A DNA stretch of 16,025 nucleotides. It comes from G039029935 sp039029935. GTDB lineage: Bacteria; Chloroflexota; Anaerolineae; Caldilineales; Caldilineaceae. This document shows positions 1 through 7,100 of this stretch, one piece after another. The notes below the pieces were generated by a model. It worked only from the letters and a program-made list of their open reading frames with translations. It did not search any database and was not told where the DNA came from. Positions within the stretch are counted from its first letter, which is position 1. The number at the start of each line of letters is the position of its first letter. The DNA lies in assembly GCA_039029935.1 (NCBI GenBank), contig JBCCFC010000135.1, positions 1-16,025 on the forward strand, in the 5' to 3' direction. A program made the translations under genes and the position numbers.

Positions 1-2192
1 CCAATGTCTGGGCCAGAATTAGGATTGGCATCGCTGTCAACGGTGTCATCGCTGCCTTCATCGCGGTCAGTAAATTCAAAGCCTGTTGGTTTCTCAAAGA
101 CGACATAGTACTCGCCCGGCTGGAGGTCCGTGAATTCATAGAGACCGTTGCTGTCGGTTGTGGTTGAGTCCAGCGGTGATGTGTTCCCAACCTCAAAGAG
201 TTCGACATCTACACCCGATATGCCCGGCTCACCCGCATCCTGAGTGCCATCCGCGTTCAGGTCTTCCCAGACAAAGTTACCCAAGCTCACAAGACGTACG
301 ATACCCGCATCCACATCAAGATTGACCTCAGACAGACCCAGTGTAATGATGTCAGTCTCACCGTCAGTTGGGTCGGCATCACTGTCGGCAGTCTCGTCAA
401 TGCCCGCATCTTGGTCGGTGAACTCGTCATAGCCACTCGGCAATACAAAGCGCGCTTTGTAGTCATCTGGAACCAAGCCATCAAAAAGATACATGCCATC
501 CGCATCCGTCGTGGTTGTTTCAAGAACTGTGCCGCTTGGTGTCAGCAACTGAACGGTTACATTGGGTACACCTGGCTCACCTGTATCCTGAATGCCATCG
601 CCATCCAAATCTTCCCATACTTTGTCACCCAACGTCGCTGGTTTACTCTGCAAGAAATCATAGAGTCCGGCATCATTATTCTCGCTTACTTCTCCCGGCG
701 CAACGGTGATAATGTCGGTGCGCCCGCTGGTTGGGTTGGCATCGCTGTCAATCGTGTCATCATTGCCAACGTCCTTGAGTGTGATGTAGCTCTCTGGGCT
801 AGGCACGACAAACTCGACGCGGTAGGGTGTGTCCGGTGTGACGCCGACAAACTGATAGTCGCCTGTTTCATCTTCCGGTGTGTTGGGGTCGTCTGGACTG
901 GTGACGGTGGAGGCGACGATGTTGCCCAAGGCATCAGCCAAGTTGACTTGTATGCCAGAAATGCTGGGGTCAGTTGGGTCTTGGATGCCATCTTGCAGGA
1001 CATCGTTAAAGACAGTACCCGTGATGCTGGCGTTTGTTGGGTCGGTGATGTACCATGCAGGGTCATCGGCTGTGCCGACATTGCGGATGTTGACTGTCCC
1101 GATGTTGCGTTTGCCTGTAGGTGCATCCTCAGCAGGGCGTGTGATGGTACATGATGCGCTGCCACCAACAGGGATCATGGTCGGCAGGTTACAGTCGTTG
1201 GTCAAGTTCCCAAAGACATCGTCGTTGAGCGTGGTCCACTCAATCTGTACATCACCCGTGTTTTCGACTTCGTATTCAAAGGTCAGGTTATCGTTGACCG
1301 TCGCCTGCACTGCCTCGCCCAATGTATCGGCGTTTTGATTTTCGATGGTCTTTTCAAAGGTGAAGGATGGGTTGACATCATCAACCAGCCCAGCATCAAC
1401 ATCCTCGGCTTTATCACAGTAGTCAACCGTGATAGGGTCAGTCACACCTGTGTTGCCAACATCGCTATCGGTTGCGTCATTGCTACCCTGGTCCTGTGGG
1501 CTAAAGACTTTGCCATCTGGACGGACAAACTGTACCGTGTATGTGCCTGGCACAACATCGGCAAACATGTACGCACCGATGGCATTGGTCTGCACGGTCT
1601 CCACAATGTTGTCGCCCGCGTCGAGCAGGTTGACCGTGATGCCTGCAACACCGGACTCTGAGCTATCGTCGATGCCATCGCCATCCAAGTCATCAAAGAC
1701 TTCACCGCTAATCACGGCTGGTTCGGGCGTGACCTGCCCGATTTCTAACTGAAGCATGCCACCATCGACTAGCACAAGCAGTAAGAAGTAGCGATAGGTA
1801 GCATCCGCACCGACGCTCGTATCCTCATAGCTATAGCTTGCGCCGTTGGGTGAGCCAGAATTCTGTGCCAGTATGATTTCGGCATTGCTGGTGATTTGTA
1901 CAGGTTCTGCATCGTCTGACCCCTGACGCAATACATGGAAACCGATGAGCGCGGTTTCATCATTGGTTGCCCATGTGAGTGAGGCTTTGCTACAATCTGC
2001 CGTCACATCGTAATTGATTACAATAGATGTGGCTGGTGCGGAGACGCTGTCAGGCTGGGTGGCATGGGCTACTTCCGTTGATGTTGCTGGGGATAACCAG
2101 ATCGTTGGTATCCAGAGTAACATCAAAAAGACGGCGGTGGCGAGTGTGATGCCGCGCCTTCCGCTTGTTGATACAATCTGTTTATCTTGCAT
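1..2192 (-). CDS. Large secreted SdrD_B-repeat surface protein (N-terminal 730 aa, 3' end outside window)
   Basis: Continuous minus-strand reading frame from ATG at 2192 with no stop down to base 1. The start is supported by an AAGGA box about 9 nt upstream and an in-frame TAA seven codons before it. Residues 1-34 form a signal segment with basic GRR and a hydrophobic core (about 15-34); cleavage after VAHA (residue 44) is plausible. Residues about 55-155 are a beta-sandwich-like domain (LTWATNDET, GFHVLRQ, NGASYSYED). SdrD_B-like modules follow at about 160-262, 388-512, 519-630 and 635-730+, each with a VFxDLDGDGIxD or VWEDLDGDGIQD opening and a G.Y.F..v.PG.Y.v close. A DUF11/CARDB-like segment with three Cys sits at about 272-375. 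The modules suggest a long, Ca-stabilised stalk outside the cell; the ligand is unknown. The gene lies 82 nt behind the kinase gene and may be cotranscribed with it. Confidence 0.9.
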   Translation of the reverse strand, partial: MQDKQIVSTSGRRGITLATAVFLMLLWIPTIWLSPATSTEVAHATQPDSVSAPATSIVINYDVTADCSKASLTWATNDETALIGFHVLRQGSDDAEPVQITSNAEIILAQNSGSPNGASYSYEDTSVGADATYRYFLLLVLVDGGMLQLEIGQVTPEPAVISGEVFDDLDGDGIDDSSESGVAGITVNLLDAGDNIVETVQTNAIGAYMFADVVPGTYTVQFVRPDGKVFSPQDQGSNDATDSDVGNTGVTDPITVDYCDKAEDVDAGLVDDVNPSFTFEKTIENQNADTLGEAVQATVNDNLTFEYEVENTGDVQIEWTTLNDDVFGNLTNDCNLPTMIPVGGSASCTITRPAEDAPTGKRNIGTVNIRNVGTADDPAWYITDPTNASITGTVFNDVLQDGIQDPTDPSISGIQVNLADALGNIVASTVTSPDDPNTPEDETGDYQFVGVTPDTPYRVEFVVPSPESYITLKDVGNDDTIDSDANPTSGRTDIITVAPGEVSENNDAGLYDFLQSKPATLGDKVWEDLDGDGIQDTGEPGVPNVTVQLLTPSGTVLETTTTDADGMYLFDGLVPDDYKARFVLPSGYDEFTDQDAGIDETADSDADPTDGETDIITLGLSEVNLDVDAGIVRLVSLGNFVWEDLNADGTQDAGEPGISGVDVELFEVGNTSPLDSTTTDSNGLYEFTDLQPGEYYVVFEKPTGFEFTDRDEGSDDTVDSDANPNSGPDI

Positions 2193-2274
2193 GTTTGATT
2201 TCCTTACAAGTTACTCTGCAATAAATGTTGTAGATGTTAGGCTAAAATTTTTTAATTTTGCTGAAAGAAGTCGA

Positions 2275-3523
2275 TTATGGATTAGGCAAATACACCGTAA
2301 AACAACTGCCAACACCTACTTCACTCGTGACATCAATATGGCAATTATGGGCGTCTACAATGGCTTTCACAATCGCCAACCCAAGACCTGTTCCGGGCTG
2401 TGCCATGTGTGCTGGGCTATCTATCCGGTAGAAACTATCAAATAATTGAGGCAGTGCCCCCTGTGGAATGCCAAGTCCTGTATCTACTGACACTAAAGAC
2501 AATCTGCGCTGTGCAGGTGGCATAGCTATTTATCTGAACGTAACCACCTGCTGGTGTATATTTGATAGCATTGGAAATCAGGTTCGACAGCACTTGGCTG
2601 ATTTGGCCCGGATCAAAGGTTGCCTGTAAGTTCGGGGCAATATTCCCTTGCTGTAACGTGATTTCGCGTTCCTGTGCAATGAGCGAGAATGCATCTATTT
2701 GTTGGCACAAAAACGAATCAATCTGGACCACCTTGGCATTCTTTACAAACCCGCTCTCGACTTGTACAAAATCCAATAGGTCCGTAATCAGGTTTTGCAT
2801 CTGCTCAATACTGGCGAGAATGCGTTCAACTTTAGCGTCTATTTGGTTGGGTTCCATCCTGCGATGTCGCCGGAGCAATTGCCCCGTGAGTGTAATGCTG
2901 GCTAATGGATTTTTTAGATCATGAGAGGCGGTCTGAATTACATAATCCTTTAATTCATTAATGCGTTGAAAGCGAGCCAAATCTCGTTCTCGTAATTTTT
3001 CCAGTGTTTTGCGTTGGTGTGATAGGTCTAGCTGGGTTTTGACGCGCATCAGTATCTCTTCCAACCGAAAAGGCTTGGTAATATAATCAACGCACCCATA
3101 GTCAAACCCTCGTACTTTGTCTTCGATGGCACTGGGCGCACTGATAAATATAACCGGAAGATTGGCTGTCTTTGGCGATTGTTTTAATTGTTGAAGCACA
3201 TCAAATCCACCCATTCCTGGCATATGAATATCGAGCAGCATCAAATCCGGTACAGCTTGTTCGATTGCTTGTAATGCAAGTTTTCCGGCCAAAGCGGTGC
3301 GTACTTGATATCCATGTGCCTGTAACATCACTCTCAGGAAATGTAAATTGTCAATGCTATCATCCACAATCAAAATATTTGCCTCAAAAATATCTGCCTC
3401 AAGAATATTTGCCCTCGTCTCAGTTGAATAGGTTGTTGGTGGATGCTTGCTCGTTTGATGTTGTGAGGATTGGTGTAGGTTCTCTTTGTGACTCTTGACA
3501 TGAGCCACTATCGTTTGATTCAT
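2275..3523 (-). pseudogene. Receiver domain-histidine kinase fusion, frameshifted at about 2485
   Basis: Start ATG at 3523 (MNQTIVAHV) is chosen because the longer GTG-initiated frame runs into the palindrome at 3590-3641; a GGTGGAG box lies unusually close to this ATG. Numbered from it, the receiver has VDD (54-55), phospho-acceptor D98 in LLDIHMPG, S128 and K150 (TKPF). A linker leads to the HisKA box SHDLKNP (H191), then the N box SNLISNAIKYTP (N298). The frame then leaves the family pattern after QIVFSVS. The next frame continues with DTGLGIP (G1), FDSFYR (F box) and GTGLGLAIV (G2) to a stop at 2275. Removing one base at 2485 joins them as FSVSDTGLGIP, giving 415 aa with every kinase box. 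As read, the protein lacks the ATP lid, so the kinase should be inactive unless the extra base is a sequencing error. Input signal and partner are unknown; no sensor domain or membrane segment is present. Confidence 0.85.
3372..3416. repeat. In-frame ~15-bp tandem repeat, 3 copies, in the kinase N-terminal linker
   Basis: Three near-copies of an AAAATATYTGCCTCA-type unit lie just before the receiver. In the protein they read ANILE-ADIFE-ANIL, so the last copy forms the first beta strand (NILIVDD) of the receiver. This is probably slippage expansion of the linker. Confidence 0.6.
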
Positions 3524-3589
3524 TCTCCACCATCCGGTTCTTACGATACGGGCAGGTGGTGCTGCCCCATGCCATATGGTCATGAGAAG

Positions 3590-3641
3590 CGTAGGTCGTT
3601 CTTGTTGGACGGTCACGGTCGCCCAACAAGAGCGACCTACG
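3590..3641. repeat. Long intergenic palindrome (REP-like), 19-bp arms
   Basis: Left arm CGTAGGTCGTTCTTGTTGG (3590-3608) and right arm CCAACAAGAGCGACCTACG (3623-3641) pair over 19 positions with one T/C difference, around a 14-nt GC-rich loop that contains a partial direct repeat CGGTCACGGTC. It lies in the 153-nt gap between the XRE gene and the kinase gene. No T-run follows on either strand, so it is not a standard intrinsic terminator. A repetitive extragenic palindrome or a small non-autonomous element is more likely. A smaller GGGCAG/CTGCCC hairpin follows at 3550-3567. Confidence 0.75.
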
Positions 3642-3676
3642 ATGCCTCAATGCTGTGTGGTTGAAATCGCTCTGAT

Positions 3677-3940
3677 CTACTCAAACGTCATCCGTACCCC
3701 CTTTAAAAGAGTCGTCAACTCCACGTCCAAGGCGCAGGCAATCCGCTGTGCCGTCTTCAACGTGACGTTATTGTCACCCGCCTCCAATCGCACGAGATAC
3801 GTTTTGTTCATCTTTGCTCGTTTGGCTAACTCCGCTTGGGTCCAATCACGTGCCCGTCGAATATTGCGTACACTACTCCCAAAACGATGATAAATTTCCT
3901 CTGTTTTTTGTTGAACTGTTGGATTAAGTGTTGATTTCAT
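3677..3940 (-). CDS. Small XRE/Cro-C1-type HTH transcriptional regulator, 87 aa
   Basis: ATG at 3940 is preceded by GAGGAA at ribosome-binding distance. Longer versions of the frame only translate the low-complexity DNA upstream and are not credible. Residues about 20-80 form one HTH_3-type domain: SSVRNIRRARDWTQAELAKRA supplies helices 1-2, MNKTYLVRLEAG the recognition helix and following turn, and LKTAQRIACALDVEL the C-terminal helices. It is short enough to be DNA-binding domain only, likely a dimer. The class often represses its own or neighbouring promoters, or pairs with toxin genes; no toxin partner is visible here. It is the first of three same-strand genes (XRE, kinase, SdrD_B protein), separated from the kinase by 153 nt and a palindrome. 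Its target is unknown. Confidence 0.9.
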   Translation of the reverse strand: MKSTLNPTVQQKTEEIYHRFGSSVRNIRRARDWTQAELAKRAKMNKTYLVRLEAGDNNVTLKTAQRIACALDVELTTLLKGVRMTFE

Positions 3941-3998
3941 AATGCGTTCCTCGTGAAAAAAATTGAAGGGGAGAAGGGAGAGGGGGAGAAGGAGAGAA

Positions 3999-4034
3999 GG
4001 GGGGACGGGGAGACGGGGAGATGGGGAGATGGGG
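3999..4034 (+). other. Canonical G-quadruplex motif (five G-runs of 4 or more)
   Basis: G-runs at 3999-4004, 4007-4010, 4015-4018, 4023-4026 and 4031-4034 are separated by AC, AGAC, AGAT and AGAT. This meets the usual G4 pattern on the plus strand with loops of four bases or fewer. It is about 60-95 bp upstream of the XRE start codon, on the strand opposite to its mRNA. Confidence 0.7.
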
Positions 4035-4054
4035 AGGTGGTAGAAAATTTCGTA

Positions 4055-4110
4055 CACCGTCACACCATCACACCATCACACCGTCACACCATCACACCGT
4101 CACACCATCA
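4055..4110. repeat. CACCRTCA tandem repeat, 7 copies of 8 bp
   Basis: Seven contiguous 8-bp units CACCGTCA or CACCATCA in the order G,A,A,G,A,G,A at the variable base. Units are head-to-tail without spacers, so this is a microsatellite and not a CRISPR array. Confidence 0.9.
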
Positions 4111-4120
4111 CATCCATACA

Positions 4121-4152
4121 CCCAGTCCCCCTTTCTCCCAGTCCCCCTTTCT
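4121..4152. repeat. Perfect 16-bp tandem duplication
   Basis: CCCAGTCCCCCTTTCT occurs at 4121-4136 and again immediately at 4137-4152 without mismatch. It sits in the pyrimidine arm just downstream of the 2157-aa gene. Confidence 0.9.
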
Positions 4153-4188
4153 CCCCCTCCCCCCGTCTCCCCTTCTCCCACTCTTTCT

Positions 4189-7100
4189 CTAGCGTGACAC
4201 CATTGGCAAGAAAATTTCACTGCTCGTGACACGACCTAAGACCGTACTCTCAACTACGCAGTCTGGTCGTAACACGGAGAGTATATACATGACTTCAACG
4301 CCCTTGTGGATTTCTTTATCGACAAAGGTGTAGCTTGCGCCGTTGGCTTTGCCTGCCTGTTCAGCGACAATCATGGTTTCGTTTATCACCTCAAGTTCGC
4401 CATCACCCACCTGTCGCATGATGTTGAATCCCGCCATATCAGTCTCTGCCAGTGTTGTCCAGAACAGTTCGATGCCATTGGCCGTTAGCTGCGTCGAATG
4501 ATTGGATAGGTAGACGGCGGTTGGTGCGAGAATCTCGACATCATCAAATGCTTGGACAGTCGGTGTCTCAGCGATTGGTCCTAGAGGTCCAGACCCATCA
4601 GGGTCACCCAATGCGCCAGCGACCTCGGCCACGTTACAGGTTTGACCTGGCGTTGGGCAAGGTGCTTGTGCGCCGAGTGTGCTTGTGTCCAAGCCTGCGA
4701 CAAATTCCACTGATACGGTGACTACTTCATTGGGTGCAAGCCCGCCTGCTGGTGCGATATTTGCCCAATTGAGCGTACCATCGTTGGTTGTGTCTATTGG
4801 TTGTTGACCATCAACCGAGACAACGACGAGCATGGCGGGTGAATAGCGGTCCTCTAGCGGAACCGTTGTCAGCGTAATCGACCCCGTGTTGGTGACGGTA
4901 ATCAGGAATTCGAGCGATTGTCCTGGCAGATAGGGGTCTGCGCCCACCAATTCCTTGCTGACCTCGACCTGCCCATTGACCACATAGCCAAAGTCAGCGT
5001 GGATGTGTGCGCCTTGGATGGCTGGCATGACCACAATACGTGATTCATCGCCTGTGTATGGCTGCGCTGGTGTGGCGTTGTTGCCCGTGTAGGTGAACCC
5101 TTCGAGCGCACCGCCAGCGGTAAAGTTACTGGCCGCAACCTCAACGGTGTAGAGTTCACCTGCTGTCACCGCAAAGACATAGTAGCCTGCCCCTTGACTG
5201 ACACCTGTGTCACTGCCATCACCGTTGATATCCGTGATGGTCGTGGTCGATGTAATCAAGCCAGATGTGCCATAGAGATTGATGACCACGCCGTTGATGC
5301 CTGTTTCACCAACATCTTTGAAGCCATCGCCATCGGCATCAAACCAGACCCAATCACCGAGTATGGATTTGCCTGTGGGTGCAGCGATATCGCGGTAATC
5401 CAAGTCCTCACTGAGTGGCACACCGTTGGCCGCGTCGTTATCAGCATCAGGCAGAATGCCATTCAATGGGTCGTTGATTTCATCGTTGACATCGGTGGGG
5501 TCATTGAGTTGACCACCCTCAAAATCATCGAGTAAACCATCGCCATCGGTATCGGTTGTGCCTGGCGTGTCGGTCATGCCATTCTCTTGGACATCGGGGA
5601 TGCCATCCGTGTCCGAGTCTGTGTCAATGTAATCTGGCACATTGTCGGTGTTATCGGTGTTGGTTGGCTCCATCGCGGTGCCACCATTGGATGGGTCATA
5701 CTCATCATCCCAGCCATCACCATCGGTGTCCGCATTTTGTGGTGGACGGTAGCCCACAGTTGGTTGACCTTCCACATTGTCTGGAATGCCATCATCATCA
5801 GCGTCAATGTCTAGCCAGTTGGGGTTGCCCTGTGAATCTGTGTTGGGCAATGGTAGTGGTGTGCCGCCTTGGTCTGGGTCAACACTGTCATCCAGCCCAT
5901 TGCCATTGACGTCCTCAATCGGTCCAGAACCAATGATGCCATCATTGTCTGGGTCAGTGTTATTTCCTGCGCCACCCCCTTCAATCACATCAGGAATGCC
6001 ATCGTTATCGCTGTCCAAGTCCAGCCGATTTGGAATCGTGTCACTGTCTTGGTCATCATCGGGCAATGGCGTACCATTGCTCCAACCACCTGTGCCAGCC
6101 GGATTGCCTGGGTCAAGACCATCCAATGGGTCAACGCTATCGTCCAGTCCGTCACTATCAATATCAGTGATGTTGCCCGTGCCAATCTCGCCATCACCAT
6201 CTGGGTCTGTGCCACCCGCCTCGGTGACATCTGGAATGCCGTCATTGTCGCTGTCCAAGTCGAGACGGTCTGGTACATTGTCACTATCCGTGTCTGGGTT
6301 GGACAATGGTGTACCATCACTCCAACCACCTGTACCTGCAGGATTGCCCGGATTGAGACCATCCAGCGGGTCAACGCTGTCATCCAAGCCATCGCCGTCA
6401 ATGTCGGTGATGTCGCCCGTACCGATGATGCCATCACTATCTGGGTCAGAGCCACCCGCCTCAGTGACATCAGGAATGCCGTCGTTGTCGCTGTCCAAGT
6501 CCAGTACATCAGGCACATTGTCGTTATCCGTGTCTGGGTTGGGCAACGGTGTGCCATCAGCCCAGCCCGGTGTGCCATCAGGTGTGCTTGGTTCATAGCC
6601 ATCGAGTGGGTCAACGCTGTCATCAAGACCGTCACCGTCGATATCGGTAATGTCGCCTGTGCCGATGATGCCGTCGCCATCTGGGTCGCTGCCGCCAGCT
6701 TCCGTTACATCTGGTACACCATCATTGTCGGAGTCCAAATCTTGTGGATCGCTCACGCCGTCACCGTCGGTATCTGGTACTGTGAGCGGTGTCCCGTTGG
6801 TCACTTCACCTCCACCGCTGCCGCTGTCAATATTGTCAACAGGGTCGTGTAGACCGTCACCATCGTTATCAGTGATGTCGCTTGTGCCGATGATGCCGTC
6901 GCCATCTGGGTCGTTGCCGCCAGCTTCTGTTACGTCTGGGACGCCGTCGTTGTCGCTGTCAAGGTCACGTGTGTCTGGGATGCCGTCGCCATCGGTGTCA
7001 CCCGCAGGCTCATCAACATCAGGAATCCCGTCGTTGTCATCATCCAAATCAATGTTGTCTGGTATACCGTCCTCATCCGTATCGGTTGTCGGTGGTGCAT

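Larger units (their letters stand above)
3961..4188. repeat. Tripartite low-complexity block: purine arm, CACCRTCA array, pyrimidine arm
   Basis: The plus strand is almost pure purine from 3961 to about 4040 (GGGGAGA-type), then an 8-bp array, then almost pure pyrimidine from 4121 to 4188. The reverse complement of the pyrimidine arm resembles the purine arm (GGGAGAAGG, GACGGGG), so the block can fold into a long imperfect hairpin. It fills the gap between the stop of the 2157-aa gene and the ribosome-binding region of the XRE gene. It resembles the short tandemly repeated repetitive sequences known from filamentous cyanobacteria. A role as transcription stop for the giant gene is possible. 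Confidence 0.8.

Noticed and set aside
411..1154. Plus-strand 247-codon frame opposite the SdrD_B gene
   Set aside because: It overlaps the clear minus-strand SdrD_B protein completely, and its residues show no domain pattern.
3590..3641. Intrinsic terminator of the XRE gene
   Set aside because: The stem is strong but there is no T-run on the minus-strand downstream side.
3941..4063. N-terminal extension of the XRE protein
   Set aside because: The extra 41 codons translate the purine/pyrimidine repeat block, and a good GAGGAA site precedes the ATG at 3940.
4055..4110. Possible CRISPR array
   Set aside because: The 8-bp units are directly contiguous with no spacers, and no cas gene is nearby.
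5777..6852. Long plus-strand frames rich in Ser/Pro or Ile/Val opposite the Asp array (for example 5777-6598 and 5869-6852)
   Set aside because: They are antisense shadows: GAT/GAC-rich repeats read backwards give stop-poor frames. They have no ribosome-binding site or family match.
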